A stretch of 64,000 nucleotides of DNA, taken from NCBI GenBank assembly GCA_013205085.1, contig JABMLH010000007.1, positions 1-64,000 on the forward strand, read 5' to 3'. How positions within the stretch are numbered: the first letter of the stretch is position 1; each line of letters begins with the position of its first letter. This stretch comes from Microbacteriaceae bacterium VKM Ac-2854. Lineage in GTDB: Bacteria > Actinomycetota > Actinomycetes > Actinomycetales > Microbacteriaceae. Below, piece by piece: positions 34,409-42,501 of this stretch. The notes beneath the pieces were generated by a model, which was not told the origin of the DNA, did not search any database, and was given only the letters and a program-made list of their open reading frames with translations. The position numbers and the translations under genes were made by a program.

Positions 34409-35890
34409 GTGTCCATCTCAACCCAGAACCCCGCGACGGGTTCCGTACCCGCCCAGGCCACCGGCTCCGCGCCGCGGTCGCGCGGATCGGCGATCATCCT
34501 GTACCTCTCGCTCGGCGGTCTGTCGTTCGCGGTGCTGCAGTCGCTCGTCGCACCGGCGCTGGGCACCATCGGGCAGGACCTCGGCGTCTCCACCAGCGAC
34601 GCCAGCTGGGTGCTGACCGCGTACCTTCTCTCCGCCTCTGTGCTCACTCCGATCCTGGGTCGCCTGGGCGACATGGTCGGCAAGCGCAAGGTGCTCATCG
34701 TCGTCCTGTCCCTGCTCCTCGTCGGCGCCGTGGTCGCCGCGATGGCGCCGAACCTCGGGGTCCTGATCGTCGGCCGCATCCTGCAGGGTGCAGCCGGCGC
34801 CGTGATGCCTCTGTCGATCGGCATCGTGCGCGACGAACTGCCGAAGGAGCGCGTCAGCGTGACCATCGGCCTGCTGTCCGCGATCTTCGGCATCGGCGCC
34901 GGCGTGGGTATCGTCGCCGCCGGTCCCATCGTCGAGGCGCTGTCGTGGCACTGGCTGTTCTGGCTGCCCGCGATCCTCGTGGTGATCGCGCTGCTCGGCG
35001 CGATCTTCGGAATGCCCGAATCCCCCGTGCGCACCCCGGGTCGCCTGGACCTGCTCGGCACCGGCATCCTCTCAATCAGCCTCGTCTCGCTGCTGCTCGC
35101 GATCAGCGAGGGCGCGAACTGGGGTTGGGGTGACGGCAAGACCGTCGGACTGCTGATCCTGGGCGGGGTCCTGCTACTCGTCTTCGTCTTCGTCGAGCTG
35201 CGCGTCGCGGAACCGCTGATCGACGGGCGCCTGTTCGCCCACCGCGGCGTCTGGACCGCGCACATCGTGGCCCTCGCCTTCGGTTTCGCGATGTTCGGCA
35301 CGTTCATCCTGGTGCCGACCCTGCTGCAGCTGCCGACCGTGCTGGGCTACGGCTTCGGCAAGAGCGTCAGCGAGGCCGGACTGTACCTGCTGCCGACCGT
35401 CGTCGCGATGGTGATCTCGGGTGTCGTCGCCGGAGCACTGATCCGCAAGATCGGGCCGAAGATCCCCCTCATCCTCGGCGGTCTGGCCGTGACGGCCGCC
35501 TTCGTCATCCCCGCGCTCGGGCACGCGGAGGAGTGGCAGATCCTGCTCTCCGGCGTGTTGACCGGAATCGGCATCGGCATGGCGCTGGCGGCGTGCTCGA
35601 ACGCGATCGTCGAATCGGTCCCCGCCGCGCAGACGGGAGAGGCGATCAGCGCCAACACGGTCATCCGCACCGTCGGCAGCAGCATCGGCACCGCGGTCAT
35701 CGCGGCGCTCATCTCGGGCAACGTGACCCCGCAGGGCGCGCCGACGGACGATGCGTTCACGATCGGATTCTGGGTCTCGGCCGCCGTCGGGGTGCTCGCG
35801 ATCCTCGCCGCCCTCGCGGCGCCGTCGCTGCGGGCCCGCCGGAAGGCGGCCGTGGCGGCCGGTGTGACGGACTTCGCCGAGGAGCGCTGA
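34409..35890 (+). CDS. MFS drug:H+ antiporter, DHA2 (14-TM) family
   Basis: 493 aa with about 14 membrane helices. The motif-A loop LGDMVGKRKVLIVV is near residue 90; motif C is LLSAIFGIGAGVGIVAAGPI, near residue 155, with its antiporter-specific Gly/Pro pattern. GTG 34409 follows GAGGAG (34399-34404); an in-frame ATG lies 15 nt upstream. It is divergent from its likely repressor. The exported compound is unknown. It ends 15 nt from the convergent LacI gene. Confidence 0.9.
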   Translation: MSISTQNPATGSVPAQATGSAPRSRGSAIILYLSLGGLSFAVLQSLVAPALGTIGQDLGVSTSDASWVLTAYLLSASVLTPILGRLGDMVGKRKVLIVVLSLLLVGAVVAAMAPNLGVLIVGRILQGAAGAVMPLSIGIVRDELPKERVSVTIGLLSAIFGIGAGVGIVAAGPIVEALSWHWLFWLPAILVVIALLGAIFGMPESPVRTPGRLDLLGTGILSISLVSLLLAISEGANWGWGDGKTVGLLILGGVLLLVFVFVELRVAEPLIDGRLFAHRGVWTAHIVALAFGFAMFGTFILVPTLLQLPTVLGYGFGKSVSEAGLYLLPTVVAMVISGVVAGALIRKIGPKIPLILGGLAVTAAFVIPALGHAEEWQILLSGVLTGIGIGMALAACSNAIVESVPAAQTGEAISANTVIRTVGSSIGTAVIAALISGNVTPQGAPTDDAFTIGFWVSAAVGVLAILAALAAPSLRARRKAAVAAGVTDFAEER

Positions 35891-35905
35891 CCGTCGGCAC
35901 GGCCC

Positions 35906-36916
35906 TCAGCCGCGCGGCAGTCCCGTCGATGCCCGAACGATGAGCTCGGGCACCGGGTACCCCACGTCCGCCTCGGCGCCGGGACGCTCGATCATCGCGA
36001 TCAGCGTCTCGGCGGCGGCCCGGCCCATCGCGTCGAAGTCCTGGCGCACGGTCGTCAGCGGCGGATGGAAGAACTCGGCCTCGGCCACGTCGTCGAACCC
36101 CACGACGCTGACGTCTCCGGGGATGAGTCGTCCGTTGTCGTGCAACCAGAGCATCAGGCCCAGCGCCATCCGGTCGTTCGCGGCGAAAACGGCCGTCACG
36201 CCCGGCACGGCGAACAGCTCCGGCGCCGCCGCGTAGCCGGAGCGCGCCGACCAGTCCCCCGCGACGATCGGCAGCTCCACCAGCCCGGCCCCCGCCATGC
36301 TGCCGCGATAGGCATCCGCCCGGATCCGCGCCGACGTCCAGCGATCCGGCCCCGCGAGGTGCGCGATCCGTCGGTGCCCCAGTTCGAGCAGGTGAGCCAT
36401 CGCGGCATAGGGACCGGTGGTCGGCAGCGCGTCCCCCGCTCGCACCTCCGCCCCGCGGTCCACGAAGATCGGCACCGAGACCTTCAGCTCACGCAGCGCG
36501 GCGTCGATGGCGTCGGTCGGCGCCGTCGCGAGGATGCCCTCCAGGTCGCGGTTGTTCAGCACATCCAGCGCCTCGGTCAGCTCCAGGTCGTTCAGTGGAT
36601 CGAGGCTGACGATGTCGAGCGAGTAACCCGCGCGACGGGCGGCGTCGCTGGCGCCCTGCATGGTCTTGCCCGGTCCGGTGCCCGAGAGCTCGTACACCAG
36701 CGCGCCGAGCCGATGGGTGCGCCGCGTGGCCAGCGAGCGCGCCGTGTTGTTGGTCCGGTAGTTCAGCGTGCGCAGCGCATCCTCGACGCGCGCGCGATTC
36801 GCCGGGCGGATGCCGCCGGTCCCGGTCAGGAACCGGGAGACGGTCTGGTGCGAGACGCCGGCCAGCCGCGCGACGTCGTAGATCGTCGCGGCCCGCGCGG
36901 AAGGTTCATCCGTCAT
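35906..36916 (-). CDS. LacI-family regulator of the DHDPS/DUF4862 importer operon
   Basis: 336 aa. HTH TIYDVARLAGVSHQTVSRFL (about residues 11-30), then hinge TARSLATRR; effector domain with VVGFDDVAEAEFF and TTVRQDF. ATG 36916 is preferred over the in-frame ATG 36928 because GGGAG then stands 5 nt upstream. Its own upstream region has CGTTACCGGTAACG (36931-36944), identical to the palindrome in front of the importer operon 3.6 kb away. It therefore most likely controls that operon and itself, although an efflux pair lies between them. Confidence 0.9.
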   Translation of the reverse strand: MTDEPSARAATIYDVARLAGVSHQTVSRFLTGTGGIRPANRARVEDALRTLNYRTNNTARSLATRRTHRLGALVYELSGTGPGKTMQGASDAARRAGYSLDIVSLDPLNDLELTEALDVLNNRDLEGILATAPTDAIDAALRELKVSVPIFVDRGAEVRAGDALPTTGPYAAMAHLLELGHRRIAHLAGPDRWTSARIRADAYRGSMAGAGLVELPIVAGDWSARSGYAAAPELFAVPGVTAVFAANDRMALGLMLWLHDNGRLIPGDVSVVGFDDVAEAEFFHPPLTTVRQDFDAMGRAAAETLIAMIERPGAEADVGYPVPELIVRASTGLPRG

Positions 36917-36930
36917 TGCGACTCCCATCC

Positions 36931-36944
36931 CGTTACCGGTAACG
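36931..36944. promoter_or_regulatory. LacI operator before the LacI gene (autoregulation)
   Basis: Perfect palindrome CGTTACCGGTAACG, same as at 33342-33355, starting 15 bp upstream of the LacI start codon. Confidence 0.8.
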
Positions 36945-37008
36945 ATAGCGGTCCCCGGCCGCCCGACCGATGCTACCGAGAAGGTCTCACCTCGCGTAGG
37001 GTGCCCTC

Positions 37009-37959
37009 ATGCGGTTCTCGCCTCGCCCGATCGCGCTCGGCGCGATGCTGCTCCTGCTCGCCGGCTGCGCCGCGGACGCGCCCGGCGATTCCGTCCCGTC
37101 GAGTGACGCCCTGGTCGGTGCCGAAGTCGATGTGTGGTTCCGCACCGACGGCACGGTGCAGCTGTGCCAACGCGAAATCGATCCGGGCTACTCCATGGAC
37201 GAACCCAGCTGCACCGACGCCCTCGCCGTCACCGGCATGACGTCAACCGAATTGCGCGAGCAACTCCGCCATACCGGGCTGCAGAGTCGCAGCACCGACG
37301 CTGCCGAGATCGTGCCCGCCTTCGTCATCGGCCGGCTCTCGGGCCGCACGCTCGATCTGGTCAGCACCGACGGTGAGCGCTACGTCCCCGAGAGCAGCGC
37401 GACTCCGACCGCCGAGCCGACCCCCGTGCCGAGCTTCGCGACCGATGAGGAGAAGGTGGCCTACAGCCGCGCCCAACCCGTGCCGCAGCCGGAGGGCTGC
37501 ACCCCGCCGGCGTCGGGCTGGGGAGACATGAGCGGGCTCGGGCTGATGGCGGCGGATGCGTATCAGAGCGCCCATCCCGATATCGTGCTCGGCAACGTCC
37601 AGCGCTACATCGACCACAACGACCAGATCGCGATCCTCGCGGTCGCGGCGGGTGCCGACGCCCAGCGCGTCCGCGAGGATCTCGCCGACGACTACCCGAA
37701 CGCGCTCTGCGTCGTCACGTCGACACTGAGCGTCGCCGATCTCGACCGGGTGAAGACCGATCCCGTGCTGAACCAGGACGACACCGTGCTCTGGTCGGGA
37801 CTGTACGTGCCTCGACAGTCGTGGGACGATCCCGAACCGCGCTTCACGGCCTACGTCATCGTTCGAACCCGGAAGGTCGTCGACGCCGCGGCCGCGCATC
37901 CCGCCGGTCTGGTCAGCGTCGAGTCGTGGTTCGAGCCCGTGGTGGATCGCGGCGCGTAG
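37009..37959 (+). CDS. Hypothetical lipoprotein, 316 aa
   Basis: Signal peptide with lipobox LLAGC (Cys 20). The mature protein shows no family I recognise; four later Cys residues, a Thr/Pro-rich linker (SATPTAEPTPVPSF, near residues 127-140) and mixed alpha/beta sequence suggest two extracytoplasmic domains. TAGGGT with a 6-nt gap before ATG suggests a leaderless transcript. It is followed 9 nt later by a dienelactone-hydrolase-like gene. Confidence 0.75.
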   Translation: MRFSPRPIALGAMLLLLAGCAADAPGDSVPSSDALVGAEVDVWFRTDGTVQLCQREIDPGYSMDEPSCTDALAVTGMTSTELREQLRHTGLQSRSTDAAEIVPAFVIGRLSGRTLDLVSTDGERYVPESSATPTAEPTPVPSFATDEEKVAYSRAQPVPQPEGCTPPASGWGDMSGLGLMAADAYQSAHPDIVLGNVQRYIDHNDQIAILAVAAGADAQRVREDLADDYPNALCVVTSTLSVADLDRVKTDPVLNQDDTVLWSGLYVPRQSWDDPEPRFTAYVIVRTRKVVDAAAAHPAGLVSVESWFEPVVDRGA

Positions 37960-37968
37960 CCTTCAGCC

Positions 37969-38535
37969 ATGACCGCTGTCGTGCTCTTCCACCACGCCCA
38001 GGGCCTCACGCCCGGAATCCTCGCCTTCGCCGAGCGGATCCGCTCCGCCGGCCACACCGTGACGACCCCCGATCTGTACGAGGGCGCCACCTTCGACACC
38101 CTCGACGACGGCATCGCGCACGTCGAGGCGATCGGATTCGACACCGTCGTCGACCGCGGCCGCGCCGCAGCCGCCGAGCTGCCCGCCGAGGTGGTCTACC
38201 TCGGCTTCTCCCTCGGCGTCCTGCCCGCGCAGATGCTCGGCCAGACCAAGGCGGGCGCTCTCGGCGTGCTCGCCGTCTCCTCGGTCGTGCCCGGGGATGC
38301 GTTCGGCGAGTCCTGGCCGGCGGAGGTGCCGCTGCAGATCCACGCGATGGCGGCGGATCCGCTGTTCACCACCGAGGGCGATGCGGAGACCGCGCAGGGC
38401 TTGGTCGACGCCGGCGTCGCCGAGCTGTTCCTCTACCCGGGCGCGCAGCACCTCTTCGCGGACGACAGCCTGCCCGGCTACGACGCGGAAGCGACGGAGC
38501 TGCTGCTCTCGCGGATCCTCGCGTTCCTCGGCTGA
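37969..38535 (+). CDS. Dienelactone hydrolase family protein
   Basis: 188 aa alpha/beta hydrolase. It has VLFHHAQGLTPGI (N-terminal oxyanion region), GFSLGVLPAQ (nucleophile position, Ser instead of the classical Cys), a probable acid residue at AADPLFTTEG, and His in GAQHLFADDS. It is cytoplasmic, with no signal. TAGCCT 6 nt before ATG 37969 overlaps the stop codon of the lipoprotein gene and may be a -10 for a leaderless transcript. Substrate unknown. Confidence 0.82.
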   Translation: MTAVVLFHHAQGLTPGILAFAERIRSAGHTVTTPDLYEGATFDTLDDGIAHVEAIGFDTVVDRGRAAAAELPAEVVYLGFSLGVLPAQMLGQTKAGALGVLAVSSVVPGDAFGESWPAEVPLQIHAMAADPLFTTEGDAETAQGLVDAGVAELFLYPGAQHLFADDSLPGYDAEATELLLSRILAFLG

Positions 38536-38541
38536 GCGCCG

Positions 38542-38835
38542 CTACGCCCCCGGGTTCGTCGCCTTACCGTCCAACCACAGTTCAGTCGACGCATCCGAGT
38601 GCGTCCCGCCGGTGCCGACATGCTTCTCGCTGATGGTCGGACCCTTCTGGATCACGTGGACCATGGCCATCGCGTGCCCGCGACCGAGACCGTAGTCCTC
38701 CGCGAGCCACGCCACGATCGCGCCCGCCTTCACGCCCTTCTCGTCGAGCCCGCGCTCGTGCGCGAGCGCTACCAACTGCCGCGGGGTGAGCCCCGTCTTC
38801 TCCTCGACCTTGTCGAGATACGCCTGGAATGACAT
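38542..38835 (-). CDS. DUF4287 domain protein
   Basis: 97 aa. MSFQAYLDKVEEKTGLTPRQ followed by a helix-rich region and DYGLGRGHAMAMVHVI match DUF4287, small cytoplasmic proteins of unknown role, sometimes fused to DUF5655. It converges with the hydrolase gene (6-nt gap). A CATACT 6 nt before ATG may be the -10. Confidence 0.8.
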   Translation of the reverse strand: MSFQAYLDKVEEKTGLTPRQLVALAHERGLDEKGVKAGAIVAWLAEDYGLGRGHAMAMVHVIQKGPTISEKHVGTGGTHSDASTELWLDGKATNPGA

Positions 38836-38860
38836 GCCGCCAGTATGGCCAATCCCGCCT

Positions 38861-38924
38861 CCCGCGAGATGCCTCTTCTGTACACGACACGCCGGGCGAA
38901 GCGTACACAAGAGGCATCTCGCGG
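38861..38924. repeat. Family A palindromic repeat, copy 3 (inverted)
   Basis: Arms CCCGCGAGATGCCTCTTCTG and the complement ending AAGAGGCATCTCGCGGG. Its loop has CGACACGCCG, the reverse complement of the loop in copies 1 and 2, so the element has a fixed orientation and this copy is flipped. Confidence 0.85.
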
Positions 38925-38939
38925 GGAGGAGGGGCGGGC

Positions 38940-40106
38940 TCACAGCACGCGCACGCCCCCGCGCCACACGGCGGAGGTGAGCGGCACGCCCGGGCGGTAG
39001 GCGAGGTGCGCGACGGACGGAGCGTCCAGCACCTGTAGGTCCGCGCGCGCCCCCACCCGCAGCATCCCGATGTCGTGTTCGCGCCCCACCGAGCGCGCGG
39101 CGACCCGAGTGGCCGCCCACACCGCCTCCGCCACGCTCAGCCGCATCTGCAGCACCGCCGTCACCACGCAGAACGCCATCGACGTCGTGTACGAGGTGCC
39201 CGGATTGCAGTTGCTGGCCAGCGCGACCGCGGCACCGGCATCGAGCAATCTCCGGCCCGGTGCGAGCGGCTCGCGTGTGGAGAGATCGCAGGCCGGCAGC
39301 AGCGTCGCGACCGTGCCGGAGTCGGCGAGCGCCGACACGTCCGAATCGCTCAGCGCGTTGCAGTGGTCCACACTCGCCGCGCCCAGCTGCACCGCCAACG
39401 CAACACCCCCGCTGTGTCCGAGCTGGTTGCCGTGCACCCGCAGCCCCAGCCCCGCGGCTCGACCGGCGAGCAGCACCTCGCGCGACTCCTCCACGTCGAA
39501 GGCGCCGCTCTCGCAGAACACGTCGATGTAGTCGGCGAGCGGAGCGACGGCGGCGAGCATCGGGCCGGTCACCAGATCGAGGTAGTCGCGGCGATCCACT
39601 CCGGGAGGTACCACGTGCGCGCCGAGGTAGGTCACCACATCCGCGACCGACGCTGCGGCCCGTGCCGAGCGCGTCTCGCTCGCGACGTCGAGGCCGTAGC
39701 CGGTCTTCGCCTCCAAGAAGGTGGTGCCTTGCCGCTCGGCCTCCCGCCGCAGCCGGGCCGCGTTCGCGGTGAGCGCCGCCTCCGACGCCGCCCGGGTCGC
39801 CGTCATCGTGGTCGCGATGCCGCCGGCCGCGTACCGCTCCCCCGCCATCCGCGCCTCGAACTCGGCGGATCGGTCCCCCGCGAAGACCAGGTGGGTGTGC
39901 GTGTCCACCCAGCCGGGCAGCACCGCGCGACCCTCGACGTCGACGCGTTCATCCGCGATGGGCGCCCGGCTCGCGGGGCCGATCCAGGCGATCCGACCGC
40001 CCTCGATCACCAGTGCCGCGTCGCGGATCCGGTTCTCCGGATCCGCCGCGTCCGCACCCGCCTGGGTGCTCAGCTCACCGATCCCGGTGATCAACTCCGC
40101 CGTCAT
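38940..40106 (-). CDS. hutI: Imidazolonepropionase
   Basis: 388 aa amidohydrolase. Metal site VDTHTHLVFAGDRSAEF (near residue 65), a second histidine in RVHGNQLGHSGG, and Asp in the C-terminal barrel. It opens the imidazolone ring to formiminoglutamate, the third step of histidine breakdown. ATG 40106 overlaps the hutF stop (ATGA). It is the last gene of the hut operon. Confidence 0.93.
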   Translation of the reverse strand: MTAELITGIGELSTQAGADAADPENRIRDAALVIEGGRIAWIGPASRAPIADERVDVEGRAVLPGWVDTHTHLVFAGDRSAEFEARMAGERYAAGGIATTMTATRAASEAALTANAARLRREAERQGTTFLEAKTGYGLDVASETRSARAAASVADVVTYLGAHVVPPGVDRRDYLDLVTGPMLAAVAPLADYIDVFCESGAFDVEESREVLLAGRAAGLGLRVHGNQLGHSGGVALAVQLGAASVDHCNALSDSDVSALADSGTVATLLPACDLSTREPLAPGRRLLDAGAAVALASNCNPGTSYTTSMAFCVVTAVLQMRLSVAEAVWAATRVAARSVGREHDIGMLRVGARADLQVLDAPSVAHLAYRPGVPLTSAVWRGGVRVL

Positions 40107-41347
40107 ACCAACGCCTCCCGCAGCAGTTCGGCGGGCGCGGCCAGTCCCGCCACCCGCCCGTCCTCGACGACGACCCGGCCGCCGACGATCACCCGCCGCA
40201 CATCCGCCCCGGTCGCGGTCAGCACGAGCTGCTCCGGTCGCGATCCGGCGGTGCGGATGCTCGCCGCGTCGATCTCGACGAAATCCCCGGTCAGCAGCCC
40301 CAACGAGGTGTAACCGGCTTGCCCGGAATACCCGAGTAGTTCGGCTGGATCGAAGCGCCCGCGCTGTCCGGACGCCAGGCGCTCGCCCGCCTCCAGGCCC
40401 CGCAGTTCCAGGAACGGATCAACGACCGCGTTCTGATCCGAGCCGATCGCGATCGGCACCCCGGCGTCGGCGAAGGCGCGCGCCGGCCCGATCCCATCAC
40501 CGAGGTCCGCCTCCGTGGTCGGGCACATCACGACCGTCGCCCCGCTCGACGCGACCAGCGCGATGTCGTCGGCCGAGACATGGGTGGCGTGGATCAGACT
40601 CGTCCGCGGCGAGAGCGCGCCGAGGTCGGCGAGCAGCCCGATCGGGCTCACGCCGTGCGCCTGATGGCAGTCCGCGTTCTCCTGCGGCTGCTCCGACACG
40701 TGGATGTGCAGGGGCACCTCCGCCGGCAGGCCGGACACGATCTCGCGGATGGCCGCGGCCGGAACCGCCCGCACCGAGTGCAGCGCTGCACCCAGCCGAA
40801 CCTGCGCGGGCAACCGCTCGCGCAGGGCGTACCACCGGCGCAGGTAACCGGCCGCGTCGCCGTCACCGAACGCGCGCTGCTGCGGCGCGAGCTCGCGACC
40901 GAAGCCGCCCGCGAGATACGCGGTATCGAGCAGCGTGAGCCGGATGCCCGTGGCCACCGCCGCCGAGGCGAGGGCCAGCTCCATCGCGTGCTCAGCCGCT
41001 CCGGCCGGGTGGTGCAGGTAGTGGAACTCGCCCACCGCCGTCCAGCCGTTCACGAGCATCTCGGCGAACACCGCCGTGGCGAGCCGCTCGTAGCGCACCG
41101 GGTCGAGTGACGCAGCCGCGGCGTACATCCGCTCGCGCCACCGCCAGAAGGTGCCGCCGTCGGCATGCGTCCGCCCGCGCAGGATGCGGTGGAAGGAATG
41201 CGAATGCGCGTTCGCGGCGCCGGGCAGCACGGTGCCGAGCACGAGGTCGTCGGGATGCGCGGGGCCGGGCAGCACAACACCCGCCACGATCTGCACGTCG
41301 CGCAGCACCCCGGCCGGGGTGACCAACGTCTCGCACCAGAGATTCAC
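40103..41347 (-). CDS. hutF: Formimidoylglutamate deiminase
   Basis: 414 aa amidohydrolase with the metal motif GAANAHSHSFHRILRG (near residue 53), HIHVSEQPQENADC, and GSDQNAVVDPF near the end of the barrel. It turns N-formimidoyl-glutamate into N-formylglutamate and ammonia, so this organism uses the five-step hut route. GTG 41347 overlaps the previous stop (GTGA), fixing the start. It ends overlapping hutI. Confidence 0.9.
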   Translation of the reverse strand: MNLWCETLVTPAGVLRDVQIVAGVVLPGPAHPDDLVLGTVLPGAANAHSHSFHRILRGRTHADGGTFWRWRERMYAAAASLDPVRYERLATAVFAEMLVNGWTAVGEFHYLHHPAGAAEHAMELALASAAVATGIRLTLLDTAYLAGGFGRELAPQQRAFGDGDAAGYLRRWYALRERLPAQVRLGAALHSVRAVPAAAIREIVSGLPAEVPLHIHVSEQPQENADCHQAHGVSPIGLLADLGALSPRTSLIHATHVSADDIALVASSGATVVMCPTTEADLGDGIGPARAFADAGVPIAIGSDQNAVVDPFLELRGLEAGERLASGQRGRFDPAELLGYSGQAGYTSLGLLTGDFVEIDAASIRTAGSRPEQLVLTATGADVRRVIVGGRVVVEDGRVAGLAAPAELLREALV

Positions 41348-42501
41348 AGCACGCTCCGGAGCAGGCGCTCGAGCCCGTCGACACCCGCGAGACAGTCCTC
41401 GTGCTCGGCGAACTCCTCCGGCGCGTGCGAGACGCCGCTCGGGTTGCGTACCAACACCATCGCGCTGGGCACCCGCGTCGCGAGCACCCCGGCGTCGTGC
41501 CCCGCGCCGGACGCCAGCAGCGGAACGCCACCCAGTGCCTGGGAGATCGCGGCCGTGCCGTCGAAGCGCACCAGGCTCGACCACGACTCCTCGATCAGTT
41601 CGACGTCCGGATCCACTCGGCGCACCCGACCCTCGATCTCCGCGACCAACGCGCGAGTGTCCGCATCCGAGCCGGCCCGCGCGTCCAGCCAGGCGTCGAC
41701 CGAGGAGGCGATCACGTTCGTGCCGCCTGGCGTGACGCGCAGTCGGCCCACGGTCGCCCGCGCGTCCGCCGTGTCCAGCGCCGCCTCCTGCACGGCCACG
41801 ATCGCCCGGGCCGCCGCCACCATCGGGTCCCGCCGCTCGCGCATCCGCGTGGTGCCGGCGTGGTCGCCCTGGCCGCGGAAGCGCAGCCGCCAGCGCCCGT
41901 GCGCGAGAATCGACGAGGCCACGGCCAGCGGCGCGCCGAGGTCGATCAGCCCGCGACCCTGCTCGATGTGCAGCTCGATGAAGAGGCCGATCCGCGCCAG
42001 CGCCTCGTCGTCCCGGCCGAGCAGCGCCGGGTCCAGCCCCGCGTCGCGGGCGGCCTCCGCGAGGGTGATGCCCTCCGCATCCGTCAGCGACTGCGGATTC
42101 GCCAGCGCCCCGGTCAGCAGCCGCGACCCGAGGCAGGCGACGCCGAAGCGAGATCCCTCCTCCTCCGCGAAGACGACCACGGCGAACGGCCGCGAGGGCC
42201 TCAGCCCGCTCGCCTGCAGCCGCGCTACCGCCTCGAGAGCCGAGACCACCCCCAGCGGACCATCGAACGCACCGCCGCCGGGCACCGAGTCGAGGTGGCT
42301 CCCGGTCACCACCGCGTCCACGCCGGGCGCTCCCCACCAGGCCCAGACGTTGCCGTTGCGATCGACCTCGACGTCGAGGCCGAGTCGCCGCGCGCGCTGC
42401 TCGAACCACTGGCGCAGCTCCCGATCCGCACGATTCCAGAGGTGACGACTGTAACCGCCTCTGACGGTGTCGCGCCCGATATCGGCGATCTCGGCCAGCA
42501 T
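41344..42501 (-). CDS. Allantoate amidohydrolase-like M20 metallo-hydrolase (probable N-formylglutamate deformylase)
   Basis: 385 aa of the hydantoinase/carbamoylase (AllC) branch of M20. Metal ligands appear in GSHLDSVPGGGAFDG, FAEEEGSRF and IELHIEQG; the dimer-domain His is in GDHAGTTRM and the C-terminal His in SGAGHDA. It sits between hutU and hutF, and the hut operon otherwise lacks hutG. I infer that it removes the formyl group of N-formylglutamate. ATG 42501 is chosen because GGGAG is 5 nt upstream; it overlaps the hutU stop by 1 nt. Confidence 0.82.
   Translation of the reverse strand: MLAEIADIGRDTVRGGYSRHLWNRADRELRQWFEQRARRLGLDVEVDRNGNVWAWWGAPGVDAVVTGSHLDSVPGGGAFDGPLGVVSALEAVARLQASGLRPSRPFAVVVFAEEEGSRFGVACLGSRLLTGALANPQSLTDAEGITLAEAARDAGLDPALLGRDDEALARIGLFIELHIEQGRGLIDLGAPLAVASSILAHGRWRLRFRGQGDHAGTTRMRERRDPMVAAARAIVAVQEAALDTADARATVGRLRVTPGGTNVIASSVDAWLDARAGSDADTRALVAEIEGRVRRVDPDVELIEESWSSLVRFDGTAAISQALGGVPLLASGAGHDAGVLATRVPSAMVLVRNPSGVSHAPEEFAEHEDCLAGVDGLERLLRSVL

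Noticed and set aside
33671-36916. TetR/MFS pair as part of the importer regulon
   Set aside because: It has its own dyad and promoter; the CGTTACCGGTAACG operator is absent from its control region.
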